Shown: positions 1 to 11,171 of the stretch, piece by piece
How the letters are laid out: each line of letters opens with the position of its first letter
How positions within the stretch are numbered: position 1 is the first letter of the stretch
DNA from: Cryptomeria japonica
Taxonomy: Eukaryota; Streptophyta; Pinopsida; Cupressales; Cupressaceae
DNA length: 64,000 nucleotides
NCBI RefSeq assembly: GCF_030272615.1
Contig: NC_081405.1
Location: forward strand, 477,115,508-477,179,507
Reading direction: 5' to 3'
Position numbers and translations under genes: made by a program
The notes under the pieces: generated by a model
What the model saw: the letters and a program-made list of their open reading frames with translations, nothing else
Database searches by the model: none
Told to the model about the DNA's origin: nothing

Positions 1-130
1 CTGAGTTGTGTTACAAGCCGACATGGGTTGGAAACTTGAGTTGTTTTACAAGTTTATGTGATTTTGGTACTTGAGTTGTTTTACAAGTTTTGATATGGTT
101 TTTGAGAACTTGAGTTGTGTTACAAGTTGA
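1..130. repeat. 35-39 bp tandem repeat with inverted arms
   Basis: Four copies of a unit centred on GAGTTGT.TTACAAG start near positions 3, 38, 73 and 112. Within a unit, ACTTG and CAAGT can pair, so each copy could form a small hairpin. It lies just upstream of the PMD pseudogene and is probably part of its 5' non-coding region. Confidence 0.6.
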
Positions 131-264
131 TATGAAATTATAGGTTTTTGAACTTGATGTAGATGAGCAAATTGTTTCATGTTGTTGATGTAAGTTTGAT
201 TTTGATATCTTTGTATTGATGTGTAAACTGATATTGGATTTGTTTTGTTTGTTGATAGGAGCGA

Positions 265-2223
265 TTGGGTGTTGTACAGTTGAGGGAGAGATTCTTGAGA
301 CCATGGACGTTGATACCACGATTGTCACAGGCAGACTTGGATATTATAGAGAGATGTGGATTGACCTCTCTTCTGGATATGCCTCGGTTCACTGTGAACC
401 GGGAGATTTTAACAGTGTTGGTAGAGAGGTGGCATAGCGACACAAACACCTTTCATTTTGCCACTGGAGAGATGACAGTGACACCAGAGGATTGCTACCG
501 GATTTTGCAGATTCCTGTTGTAGGGGCACTACTTCCTTATGAGCAATCAGAGGAGGGTGGCACAGAGGCACTGCGCCGGATTTTTCAGGATGACATAGTT
601 TGTGGCTACGAGATCCCCTGGCAGGAGTTTTTGGATTTGGGTTATGCACCGCTACCATCTGTACTGGCAGGATTCATTGGGGGATTCCTTTGTCTTGATC
701 GTAGGTCAAAGGGATTCTCGATGGGATGGGGACTAGTTTTGGAGGAGATGGTTACGTAGGGAAGGAGGTTTACATGGGGGTCAGCGATGCTGGCTCACTT
801 ATACAGGAGTTTACATGAGGTAGTATACCTCAGTTATAGTAGCTTGTTAGCGGGAGTGACCCTATTATAGGTATGGTGCTGGGAGCACATTCCAGCAGCT
901 AGGCCACTGGCAGATAGAGACAGGCCCGTAGGTGCAGCATATGCCTACGGATATAGAGGCCTAGTTGTCCAGCGTAAGCTGGGCAAACTAGAGCATTGGA
1001 GGAGGATTTTTGATGATATAAATATGGTCACCTGGAGGCCGTATACAGGTTGCGAGGTATGGGCGGAGGATGGGCTGGAGATGCCCTTTGTATTTATGAC
1101 ATGGTATCTGATTGGGAGGACCCCGTTCATCATTGAGCGGTTTGTGGTGACCCGAGTTTTGCGACAGTTCGAGTGCCAGCAGGGTGTTCCACAGGGAGCA
1201 TGTTTGTATGCACGGAGGTAGTAGGATGTGGCCAATTGGGGGCTGACTATTGATAGTGTGGTGGTGATTGAGGAGTTTATGGGGTTGGTCGGGCAGATCT
1301 GGGACTATGCCCCAGAGATTTAGGACGTAGGTATGACAGATGAGTTCGTTCGTTTGTTTGCTGCACGGGCAGTGGCTAGGATCTCAGGTCTAGAGGAGAT
1401 GAGGCCAACGTTTGACTCGGATGGGGAGGAGGGAGATGGGGGAGATGATGGAGATGATGGGGAGGATGGAGGAGGGAGAGGAGCTAGAGGGAGGCAGGGA
1501 GGTAGAGGTGTGGAGAGAGCGGTACGATAGGGGAGGATTGAGAGGGGGAGAGGAGGATTGGCTATCAGAGCCGGGAGAGAGGGGAGAGTGATGGAGGTGC
1601 TGGCTGCAGTGGGGGGTGAGGAGGAGATGAGTAGACCAGCATAGAGGAGGAGGGTAGATATACTCCCACCTCTAGTACCGAGGACAGGGCGAGTGGGAGG
1701 GGTTCCTCTAGCACAGGTACCGCTGCGGGTTTGAGTGCCAGGTCATGTGGAAGATGCACAGATCCGGACTTTGCAGATTACCGTGTAGCAGCTGCAGGCA
1801 TAGATTTTGACCTATCAGTGGCAGATTTCTCAGTTGACCACTAAGAGAGATACTGAGATAGAGCGGCGAGGATGAGCGGAGGAGGCATTGGCGAGTGTGC
1901 AGAGAGCAGCAGCGGGTGGTCCATTGAGAGACACCCTTAGAGAGCTGACACGGAGAGTGCAGGAGGTAGAGTATTATAGGCGGTATTATGAGGCTGCAGT
2001 ACCCAGAGATCGGCGAGTGGAGAGCTTTGCATAGTCGAGATTGAGTCGATCTCAAACCACAAGGACATGATCTTAGAGCCGAGGTGTGACGGGGCCGGCG
2101 AGACAGGACCCTCCTGGAGATCTAGGGGCGAGTGTATCTGGAGCGAGACAGGACCCTCCTAGAGATCCAAGGGCGGGTGTATCTGGAGCGAGACCATCTC
2201 CATCTGGAGATAGTCATACTTGA
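265..2223 (+). pseudogene. Plant mobile domain (PMD, MAIN-like) protein, decayed by in-frame stops
   Basis: One plus-strand frame runs from the first ATG at 265 to a TGA at 2221-2223 with no frameshift, but holds about 14 internal stops: TAG at 757, 868, 1219, 1222, 1321, 1528, 1642, 1786, 1801, 2032 and 2074, and TGA at 1732, 1873 and 2068. The N-terminal part shows PMD hallmarks: a start resembling LIxRxGxxxLL, then FHFATGEMTVTPEDCYRIL, later WRPY and a tail near VLRQFECQQGVPQ. A Gly/Asp/Arg-rich stretch (about 1410-1530) and a 15-codon repeat (2100-2192) follow. PMD proteins occur as host MAIN/MAIL genes, in DNA transposons, and as extra ORFs of Tat retrotransposons. Its antisense position downstream of the T1 pol suggests the last. 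The true start may be upstream, since the match begins close to 265. Not functional as it stands. Confidence 0.75.
2100..2192 (+). repeat. 45-bp in-frame tandem repeat at PMD C-terminus
   Basis: Copies begin at 2100 and 2145, with a third partial copy at 2190. The unit starts GAGACAGGACCCTCCT and ends GTATCTGGAGC. Forty-five bases equal 15 codons, so the repeat keeps the PMD frame and would encode a Pro/Gly/Asp-rich tail. Confidence 0.8.
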
Positions 2224-2534
2224 GAGACAGGGTCTCTGTTGTATTTTTGAGCAGTTTGTTATTTGTTGTACTAGACACAGTGTTTGGACACATTTTGTAC
2301 ATTTTGATCAGTTTTGATATATATATATATATATATACGGCACCATTTTTGATCATGTGATGTGTTGATATGGATGCATTTATTTTATGTGATGATGTAA
2401 TGCTTAAATATATGATGTAAGATGTATGATGCAGAAGGTATGCTTTTTATATGTTGTATCTTGAAAATGAGATGTATGTTTTATTTATGCTGCTAAATGT
2501 ATCGTGATATGTAAATGATGTTTAAATGATATGG

Positions 2535-2622
2535 AATGATGTGTATGCAACTAATTATAAAATGATGTGCAACTAATTAGAAAATGATATGCAACTAATT
2601 GTAAAATGATATGCAACTAATT
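2535..2622. repeat. 22-bp tandem repeat
   Basis: GCAACTAATT recurs at 2547, 2569, 2591 and 2613, exactly 22 bp apart, with ATGATRTGCAACTAATT as the unit core. The exact period suggests a young expansion in the non-coding 3' part of T1. Confidence 0.8.
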
Positions 2623-2735
2623 GTTTTTGGATCATCCCTCATTCTGTATTTGCCATCCGATATAACCATATTTTTGCTTTCTTTGTAAATATCATCACTG
2701 AGCATTGATTTGTTTAGGATATGTGAAAAATTTAT

Positions 2736-2846
2736 ACAAGCATAATGGTATAATTGAACCATAATGACCTGAGAAAAATTTACATGATATTTGATTTTGC
2801 AAGATAGCACAAGCGTCAAGGTATAATTGAACCAGGACGACCTGAG
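2736..2846. repeat. Two copies of a 38-bp motif, 73 bp apart
   Basis: The motif ACAAGC...GGTATAATTGAACC...GACCTGAG occurs at 2736-2773 and 2809-2846 with about five mismatches. No function is evident. Confidence 0.6.
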
Positions 2847-3595
2847 TGCGTATTGCGTAAACAGACAAGATTTGATCATTTGTATGCGTGAAGTGGAATC
2901 AAGCCTTCAGTGATATTGGACGTATCACGTCACGAGGCATGTATTCACATAGTACAAGTGATCGCCTCTCAGACAGAAGACTAAGAAAATATTGGAAGTT
3001 CCCCACGATCTCTAGCTGTGAAGCATTTAGTGAGACAAGGAAGAGAATCCAATAATGTACAAAGTTCAAAATGCAAAACTAGTTAAGATTTTATGCTATA
3101 GTGCAACATTCAGTACTTCAGAAAATCATCCATCCTTGATATTTTTGTGTTTTGTTTAGTTTTTGTTTGGCAATGAAGCGTAGTTGTTTGTTGGATGTCA
3201 TGCTGGTGAGTTTTGCATTTAGTCTTGATGTCTTGAGTGTTTGCAATATTGATATGATTCATATGCCCCTAGCGGAGTGTGCCTCTTGATGTGAATATAT
3301 ACAGTGATTCCAAGCCATGGTGTATGAGTGGTAGGAGGATATATATAGACAAATCAGGATAGTGACTACGCTAAGTATGTCCTGAATGGATATTTGCTAA
3401 GTGTCGGGCGATGGCCGATAGTGTTTGTATGGACAACATGGTATGGAAATAGATAGAGGAGCCGTTCGTTCACAAGGGTGCCTGTTTACCAGGTTTTCAC
3501 CCTTTGTTTTTATTGTACTTTGCTTTTTTTTTTCTTTTTCTGGATTTTTTTTATTTTTTTGTTTGTTTTGGGCTTTTTCCGTGCACTAGGCTATT

Positions 3596-4365
3596 TTAAG
3601 TATAGTACCTTTTCAGATGGATGTTGTTAGTTGGTTCGTCAAGCACATCTCCTTCAGAATTTGTTAGCTAATAAGCACCTGATCCATAAATGGATATGAT
3701 AACATAGGGACCCAATCAGTTAGGTTCAAATTTTCCTTTCTTTTCTCGATCTTGCTGATTTCTTGGATTTTCTTTAAGGACTAGGTCACCAACCTTGAAG
3801 TTGCGGGGAATGATCTTGTGATTGTAGCTCCTACACATTTTTTGGCAAAGTGATATGAGTCTTTATCCATTGTAGGCCTGTAGTATCCCATCCTTAGAAG
3901 CTTTTTAGCAAGAGTAGTGCCGCTTGAATGTGTGCCACAAATACCTTCATGAAGCTTGTGTAAAGCCAAATCGGAATCATTACGATCAAGACAACGAAGA
4001 AGAGTACCATCGAGACCTCGACAATATAAAGTATCAGCGGTAAGGGTATAACGGGCAGCTTGTCGGATAAAGTTACGTTTTTGGTTATGGGATTGGTCAA
4101 CGGGTAAGATATTATGCTTGAGGTAGTCGTATATTGGTCCATATAATGGAGAATCTGAACCAGTCAAGGCATAGATAACATGGGATTCAGAGTGGTCATA
4201 GGTGGGGGAGAATAGTTGCTCTACCAGGAACTCATAACGACTCTGTTGCTCAAGAATTTGTAGTAGCAATGCGATTGTAGCCATTGCATCGGCTGCTTTG
4301 TTGTTCAACCTTGGTAGTTGCTCGAAAGTGATGTGCACAAAATACTGTTTGAAGTCATCCACCAT
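3596..4365 (-). pseudogene. T1 pol: RNase H end, integrase zinc finger and tail, core deleted
   Basis: From 4365 the frame continues the RNase H domain (MVDDFKQYF, LPRLNNKAADAMA). It then enters the integrase HHCC-type region (LHKLHEGICGTHSSGTTLAKKLLRMGYYRPT, read in two parts) up to FAKK at about 3850. In the next frame the sequence jumps directly to the polyprotein tail (YNHKIIPRNFKVGDLVL, GKFEPN, LGPYV) and ends at a TAA at 3596-3598. The D-D-E catalytic core, normally a few hundred codons, is therefore missing. The junction to RNase H is a TGA at 4366 where Arg (CGA) is expected. The tail holds a TGA at a likely Trp and a TAG at a likely Gln. Confidence 0.75.
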
Positions 4366-4812
4366 TCATTTGTAGGGTAGTAGCTTGTCGTCCTTTGTCT
4401 GATAGTTGTTGTTGATTTGATTAATGACCAGTTGTGAGTCTCCATAGACTTTTAACTCTGTGATTTTCCATTCTACGGCCATTTTGATGCCTATGACCAG
4501 TGCTTCATATTCAGCCACATTATTTGTGCATGGAAACATAAGTCTGTATGATTTTGGCATAGTGTGTCCTTCAGGAGTGATGAACAGAATGTCGTCACCT
4601 GAACCATGTTGAGTATAGGATCTGTCAAAGTATAGTGTCCATTGTTTAGTAGAAAGAGAAAGCACATCCCTATCTGGAAATTCAACCTCCATGGTTTGTT
4701 TGCCTGGTAGCGGTGCTTCAGCAAACTGATCTGCAATTGCTTGTCCTTTGATGGCTCGTCTTTCTGTGTATTGGATGTCGAACTCACTGAGAATCATGAC
4801 CCATTTAGCCAA
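4366..4812 (-). pseudogene. T1 pol: RNase H domain
   Basis: Encodes the plant Gypsy RNase H: WVMILSEFDIQYTERRAIKGQ leads into YFDRSYTQHGSG (the first catalytic Asp lies in YFD), then ITPEGHTMP, NNVAEYEALVIGI (Glu in AEYEA) and VYGDSQLVINQI (Asp in YGDS). The usual DGS is DRS here, a Gly-to-Arg change next to the catalytic Asp. It ends at a TGA that replaces a conserved Arg codon. Upstream, a frameshift near 4813-4890 separates it from the RT connection region. Confidence 0.8.
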
Positions 4813-6009
4813 TTGGCCTGTAAGAGCTGCCTTGCTGAGTAGATATTTGAGAGGATCAATTTTCGCAACTAGCTTGATGGTGTGCTAGCATGTAATGTCA
4901 GAACTTCTGAGATGCAAAGACCACTATTAGGCAAGCCTTTTCAATGAATGTATAGTTGATCTCATAGCCATTCAATGTTCTACTGATGTAGTATATGGCG
5001 CGTTCCTTTCCTTGTTGATCTTCTTGTGCCAATAATGCCCCCAGTGAAATATCTGTTGTTGAGATATATAGAATAAGTGGCTTTCCAGTGACTGGTGGTA
5101 CTAGAACTGGTGGATTCATCAGGTACTGTTTGATTTGATAAAAAGATGCTGCACACTTAGCCTCCTATTTGAATGGTACATTTTTGTGTAGCAAATGGTT
5201 AAATGGTAGACTTTTATCTGCTAGCTGAGTGATGAATCGCCAGATTGATTGAAGTCATCCTTGTAGAGATCTGAGTTGACTGATATTCTGTGGAGGTGGC
5301 ATTTCCATAATGGCTTGTACCTTTGCTAGATCAACTTCAATACCCTTAGCTAAGACTATGTAGCCTAGTAACTTGCCGGATGTAACCCCGAAGACACACT
5401 TCTTAGGGTTAAGCCTGACTTGGAATTTCTCCAATCGATCAAAGATTTTTGTTAGGATGCCAAGATGTTCTGCTCTGGTGAAGGATTTAGCTAGTAAGTC
5501 ATCCACATAGTCTTCCATAAATGTGTGCATCATGTCATGGAATATTGTGGTCATTGCTCTTTGATAAGTGGCCCCTGCATTCTTTAAGCCGAAAGGAATA
5601 ACATTCCAATAGTACATCCCCCAAGGACAGGTGAATGCTATTTTATCTTGATTTGGTTATAGCCTAAGAAACCATCCATTAGTGAGAGCATTGCATGGCC
5701 TGCTATGAGATCTACAATTATGTCGATACTTGGTAGAGGAAAGTCATCTTTTGGACAAGCTTTGTTGATGTCTCTGAAGTCAGTGCATATTCTGATACTA
5801 CCATCCGGTTTTGATACTGGAACGATATTGGATATCCACTCTGCATAGTCAATGGGTCGGATGAATCCGACGTCTAATAATTTCTTTAGTTCAGTTTTGA
5901 CCATGAATGCCACCTGTGGATTCATCTTTCGTAGCTTTTGCTTGACTGGCTTAACTCCTGTAGAGATGGACAGATGATGCATAATTAAGTGTGGATCGAG
6001 TCCGGGCAT
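4813..6009 (-). pseudogene. T1 pol: reverse transcriptase
   Basis: The RT runs from 6009 down. PGLDPHLIMHHL, FIRPIDYAEWISNIVPV, IRICTDFRDINKACPKDDFPLP and LSLMDGFLGYNQIKI are standard Gypsy RT blocks. After a small deletion and frameshift near 5630 it continues with WNVIPFGLKNAGATYQR and the catalytic YVDD at 5498-5509. Further on come VRLNPKKCVFGV and, at 5119-4898, the RT-RNase H connection (YISRTLNGYEINYTFIEKA). Two or more frameshifts and several stops make it inactive. Confidence 0.85.
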
Positions 6010-7189
6010 ATCAGCATATGACCAAGCAAAGTTGATTTGCTATTTTTTAAAGAAGATGATGAATGCAGATCTTTCTTCCTTTGTCAGAGATTCTGCAAGA
6101 TGTATATTTCTGGCTGCTTCTGTGGTACCAATGTTGATTGATTGAGTGGGCTCAATCAATATGGGCGATCGCTCATGAAAGTGCTCAGGAAGAGTGTCAA
6201 GTCTCCCATCGTTAGGTGCCTTAAAAAGGTTTTCACCCTCCGATGCATCCTTTATTTTTACTTTTTTATGATCTAGAGCTGCCATTGACTGGTTTTCAGC
6301 ATTAGATTCTTTATTTGGTTCATTTTTGTGACTGAGAGACTTGGCACTCCCTGATTGACAGATATCATTATTTTGTTCACTGGTAGAGCCTGTTTTTGGA
6401 TTTATAGTACATAGGTAATGGACAATAGATGCATCATCTGGGAAAATTGGTATATCATTTGTTTCAGGTTCATCCTAGTCGATGAGGTCAGGAAGGACAA
6501 GTGGTAAGGAATCGTTGGGTGGATCAAGTTCGGCTACCGTAAGTGTTAGGATAGAGTTTTCATCATGCTGGGTTTTGGGTTTAAAGAAATTTAGGATTTT
6601 GTCGAGGTCTTCGATGGTATCATCTTCCACATAGACTTGTTCATAATGTTTCTATTCTCTTTCCTGAGCGTCATAGATATTTTGTGGTCCAAATTCAAGA
6701 GGTCTATCTTCTGCGTTATGCTCTTCCTGAGAAAGGGATATAGAATAAGTATCATCCAGGATATCAATAGTAGCATTGGAGCAGGTACCCCATTCATATT
6801 CATTGGAATCTGTCTCATAGGCATCATCCCAGATTCTATCTGTGTTGTAAACAGGTGTGTTGTATGGTGAAAACAAATCTTTGATGATGGTTACCATTTT
6901 GATGGTTTTTGTAGATTCTGTATCAGATCCGTCTTCTACTTGCTGGATTTGTTCATAGACTATGCTTCCTCGGGGAGGAATAACGGTATTTGGAGATGAC
7001 CTGATTTGTTCTTGAGATATTGGTGTTTGAATATGAGCTACTACTGTAGATAGGGCCTTCTTATGACTTAGAAGTTTTTCCTGATGTAACTTCTGATCTT
7101 GATGTTCCCGTGCCTTGCGGATTGTTTCTGCTGATTCAAAAAGTGCTTCCTGCCAGGATTCTTCTTTGTACGGTGTTTTACTTTCCATT
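6010..7189 (-). pseudogene. T1 pol: acidic linker between G-patch and RT
   Basis: A mostly open frame (7188-6652, then 6285-6040, same frame as the start of the RT) links the G-patch segment to RT. It is rich in Glu, Asp, Gln and Ser (for example EESWQEALFESAETIRKA and DAYETDSNEYEWG) and has no recognised domain. Such poorly conserved linkers are usual in Tat polyproteins. Stops lie between 6286 and 6650. Confidence 0.6.
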
Positions 7190-7868
7190 GAGGTTTGATA
7201 GGTAGGTGAGGCGGCTGCTTCAATAGGAACGTGAGTTTAGAACCCAATCCTGCTTTGTTTCTGCTAGGTTGTGAAGGAAGATCTATAGGTTCAGTGACTC
7301 CTTCTTTGCATTTGCCAATAGGTCCTTTACCGCCATATCCCATTTGTTTCATGATTAAGTAGCCTTTTCTATACATGTGTGTTGGTAGAACAATGTCCAG
7401 AGCAGCTGCTCTATGATTTTCTTCTTCATCTTTGTATAACCAGCTAAGAATATCTTTGTCTTCTAATTCATGTGCTAGAGTACCCAATTGGATGAAGGTA
7501 CCATCAAATTTAGTGATGGGCTAAGTAGCTAGTTGTGTTGATGTAGTAGGCAAACCATGCAATCTAGGTGAGGTTGGCAATTTTGCCAAACATAAAGGCT
7601 CCAAAGAGTATTCTCCCATGCCTTGGTCTTTGATTTGCATTTTCTGCTTGAAGTCTCCCCATAAGGAGTTGGATTTTGCTGTTTGTGGATCTGATGTTGA
7701 AGATTGCTACTTTTCTCTATTATGAGGAACCAAACTGTCCTGGGCTGCCCCCATTGCATTGCAATGTTGAAATGGATTGTGATCAGGAGATATGGAGATT
7801 TCTTGTCCATCATAAGGAAACTTGACACACTGGTGATATGTAGAAGGTACTGCTTGCATTTCATGTAT
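7190..7868 (-). pseudogene. T1 pol: G-patch domain
   Basis: Read in the protease frame, this follows GRP with a TAG at the expected Trp, then MQAVPSTYHQ, the standard segment after a Tat protease. A G-patch follows at about 7343-7250: QMGYGGKGPIGKCKEGVTEPI, with spaced glycines and the hydrophobic/Gly pattern typical of G-patch proteins (RNA-binding, helicase-activating in other contexts). TAG codons interrupt it near 7700 and 7515. A frameshift near 7190 leads into the linker. Confidence 0.7.
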
Positions 7869-9065
7869 CTAGGGTCGTCCTAACAAAATATTGTAGGTTA
7901 GATCAATATCTAAGACTTGACAAATAGTATCCTTTTGTACTGGGCCTACTTGAATAGGTAATATCACTATGCCTTTAGAGGACCTTTCCTCATCATCATA
8001 TGCCTTTATGGTAATTTTCTTGCAAGGGTCAATAGATTCTTTTGAGAAGCCTAATGCATGGATAAGCTTTAAAGTACATATATTAAGGCCGGCTCCTCCA
8101 TCTATTAGGACTCTTTTGACTCGGTGTTTGCAAACAATGACTTCAATATGGAGAGGAGTATTATGTGGATGGATCAAGGAAGCATCGTCATGCTCTGAGA
8201 AGGTGAGGTTATGAGGTCCTGTCATATGGGTGACCATGGCTTGAAATCTATCTGTATCCAGATTTTGAGGTACATTTGTTTCCAATAATGCTTGCTCCAA
8301 TATGTCTTTGTGCTTGGGTGATAGTTTCAATAATTCCAGGATAGATATCTGAGCTGGAGTCTTGTGTAGTTGGTTAACCAAGTTATATTGGATTTTTGGT
8401 GTGGCGGTTGTAGGTGCAGTATGTCCCTTCAAGACATATTTCTGAGTGCGGGTTGTTACATTGACAGATTCATGATCACGCTGATCTCGGATGGTGATGA
8501 CATTTATTTGATGATCTTCAGCTGATATATGGTTGATAGTGTTGTTGTAGATGTGATTAATACGAGCTCCGCATGTATCATCTGAAGTTGATGCTCCATC
8601 CTTGTTGTAATTTGGGAGAGGATTTTTAAAGGCTCTGTGATCACCATTTGTTTTGAGACCATCGACCGTTAAGTCACCTCGATCAATCATGTCTTGTATT
8701 ATATGTTTCAATCTCATGCATTCGTTTGTTCTATGATGCTTGTTGCAATGGAAATCACAATAGTGTGAATCATTCCACCAAGGTGGTTTGATTGGGGGTT
8801 CATAATTGTTGAGTGGTGGTAAAGAAAGAATCTTGTTTGCCAAAAGTTCTCTGAATGCGGATTCTAGTGATTGTCCCAGTGGTGTGAAGATACGCCTTTG
8901 GAAATTGTTCGTGTTGTTGCATGGATTGTTGTTAGGTCCTGGATTCATGTTTTTGCCTTGATTTGGTGTTGAATTGTCCTTGATCAATGTTTTGCGCATA
9001 TGTGTTAGCACTGGGAGTAGCATTTTTAGGATTTTTCGTGTTCTGAGGATTTCCAGATAAAGCAA
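7869..9065 (-). pseudogene. T1: gag end, zinc-knuckle-like motif and aspartic protease
   Basis: The N-terminal part continues Gag in a shifted frame and has a Cys/His motif (YCDFHCNKHHRTNEC, about 8710-8760) like the zinc-binding motif of Tat Gag. The protease follows: VLIDGGAGLNIC, with the catalytic Asp at about 8100-8102, then ITIKAYDDEERSSKGIVILP and DLTYNILLGRP at 7869. Tat proteases have IDGGA or VDNGS where others have DTGA. The frame is open for 398 codons, the longest intact pol piece of this element. It overlaps the gag frame at 8932-9065. Confidence 0.85.
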
Positions 9066-10323
9066 GCACTAGTTGTTTAGATTTGGGATCATGTGATTCG
9101 TTGTTGCCTTCGTTTTTGTTTCGAGTCCAAAATCGAGATTTGTCAAAGTTGGCATTGTTTTGGTTATTGTAGTTTGATGAGTTTGTTCCTTCCTTGTAGA
9201 ATTTGAGTGTTCCCTTTTTGACACATGCTTCCTCTACTTGAATGCCATTTTCAATCAATTTAGCGAAAGATGGTATGCATTGAAGTTTTAGTCTGTAACT
9301 CATTTCACCATTCAAGTTATCAATAAAGATTTCCATTTTCTCCTTTTCAGGAATATCTCGAGGATATCTAGATACCATGCATCGCCAGCGTTGAAGGAAT
9401 GCCATGAATGTTTCATTGTTCTTTTGTTTAGTATTGCAAACATCTAGCATGGTTTTGGCATGTTGGATGTTGTAGGAATAATGGGTTATGAATTTGTTAA
9501 CCAATTCATCAAATGATCTGACAGGTGGCGAAATTTTGGATAACCATTCCATAGTTTGCCCACCCAAGCTTCTAGGGAATAACCTCATCAAATAGGTGTC
9601 ATCATGAGAGAATTCAAGGCTTAATGTGCAAAATTCCCGTACATGATCTCTGGGATCACTTTTCCCATCATATTTATCAAATTTGGGAACGTCCGAGTTT
9701 GGAGGAAAAGGAACCATGTTCAAGCTTCTGTCAAATGGATAAGGACAGATTTCATTTAAAGAGTACCGCACTATTGTCCCTTGTTGCATATCCTGTATTT
9801 GCCTTTGCAACACTTGCATTTGTTGAGTAAGAGCAATCAAAGGTGCATTGTCTTGCCAGGGAAAAAGTTCTTGCCTTGTATTGGTTCTCAGCTGAAAAGG
9901 AGTGGTAAATGGTATATGTTGCTCTGGTGTTTCGAGTTTAGGCATACGCATTTCTGGTATGCATTGTTCTGGAATGTGTTGTTCAAAGTTATGTTGTTCA
10001 GGTATGCGAGTTTCTTCTTCTCTGTTTTGTTCTTGAGATGCATATTGCCAAGATCCGGTTTGAAAAATGTTTAGGTCGAAATCTTCAGGAAGTTTAACGC
10101 CCTTGCTTGTGAGCATCAACAGATATTTTTCCTTGTCATTTTCCATGAGCTTTTTGACAAGTTTTTGGAAGGAGGGATTTACTTGACATTCCCGAAGAAG
10201 GGCTTCAGTAATTTCAGGTTCTTCTACGGGCGGAACTTCAAAAGGATTTGATAATCTTCGATTCATACTGGACTCAGCGGGTGTCTCGCTTTGTTTGTTA
10301 CTTTGAGAGCGAGTAATAGGCAT
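8932..10323 (-). pseudogene. T1 gag
   Basis: I start it at MPITRSQS (ATG at 10321-10323), the usual Tat Gag beginning, although an in-frame ATG lies 33 bases upstream. A long Glu/Pro-rich N-terminal half (EQH-containing repeats) precedes the retrotransposon Gag core: VPKFDKYDGKSDPRDHV, then WLSKISPPVRSFDELVNKF, FMAFLQRWRCMVSRYP and FIDNLNGEMSYRL. Gag packages the element's RNA in cytoplasmic particles. The frame is open through its whole length, so the break with the protease frame near 9000 is either a decay frameshift or a natural shift; I favour decay. Confidence 0.85.
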
Positions 10324-10324
10324 T

Positions 10325-10711
10325 TTAGTAGAAGCTTTCAGTGATGAAAGGGACAAAAGCCTCCTCGATGTGTTGCTCGGGCGTTGGTGGTTCTGGTCGA
10401 GATGTGTTATATGTGATGCACTCGACGGGCAAGAATGCTGGATTAATTTTTCTACCGCGGTTTATGGTTTGATTAAAAGCAGACTTTTGACAGTATGCTC
10501 TTGTCTTCAAGGGTTCTTTGTCAAATTCGCTAGATTTGTTTTGGATATAACGTTTGACATGATGAAGGAATACCTGATGAGATTTGAAGAGTTGACGATT
10601 GATGTATAAAAACTTATTTCGCTTGATGAATTTGGAAAAACTAGGTTGTCGTTTCTTTAATGTGATGTTACGATAGAGGTTCTTTCTTCTCAGAATAAGG
10701 GGAATAGTCAT
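10325..10711 (-). other. Small ORF upstream of T1 gag
   Basis: A 128-codon open frame, rich in Lys, Arg, Asn and Gln, overlaps the in-frame upstream part of gag by a few codons and ends at 10325. I recognise no domain. Some Tat/Ogre elements carry an extra ORF before gag, so it could be a remnant of one. It could equally be chance, and coding is unproven. Confidence 0.3.
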
Positions 10712-11171
10712 GCAAGAGTGATCAATGATTTCCTTTGATTGGTTTGGATTCAGTTGATTCTTGTTTTGGAAATTTCAAATCTTACTTTATCAGAGTGAAG
10801 GCTGCCCCTTCACGATAAAGTGTGTCAAATGATATGGATAAAAGCTTCCCGATCTGGAAACTGGATTTGACGATTTGAGAATTTTAAACAAGTGTTTTGA
10901 GATAGAAATCCGTAAGATGGTAAAGGATTTTGATGACACTGATGATGAAAAATTTTTGGATTATGATAGGAGAGACATCCTCTATTGTGCGATTTGTTTA
11001 GGATTCAGACAACTTGTTTAACACAAGTTTAGCTTGAGAAAAGTTTTTAATAGTTTGTTTTTGTCACTCTGGTTTGATAAAAGATGATTTTTGATGAAAA
11101 AGTCTTCTAAAATATTTTTGAAATTTTCAAAAAAATTTCAGTTTTGGACTCTTTGTTTTTCGGCCTTGGAT
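10712..11171. other. T1 leader, no gene seen
   Basis: Non-coding sequence between the small ORF and the first 21-bp repeat block. I see no motif in it beyond A/T-rich runs. Confidence 0.5.

Larger units (their letters stand above)
2224..3595. other. T1 3' region between PMD and pol, no gene seen
   Basis: No coding region is recognisable. It contains a short TA run (about 2319-2336), a TGATGTA-rich stretch (2350-2530), two tandem repeats listed separately, and a T/C-rich stretch at 3515-3570 that on the element's strand is purine-rich. Confidence 0.55.

Noticed and set aside
265-2223. A functional host PMD (MAIN-like) gene
   Set aside because: About 14 in-frame stops, and its position beyond a retrotransposon pol points to an element-borne pseudogene.
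7529-7864. Minus-strand frame of 111 codons between T1 protease and G-patch
   Set aside because: The real protein continues in the protease frame through TAG stops (MQAVPSTYHQ and so on); this is a shadow frame.
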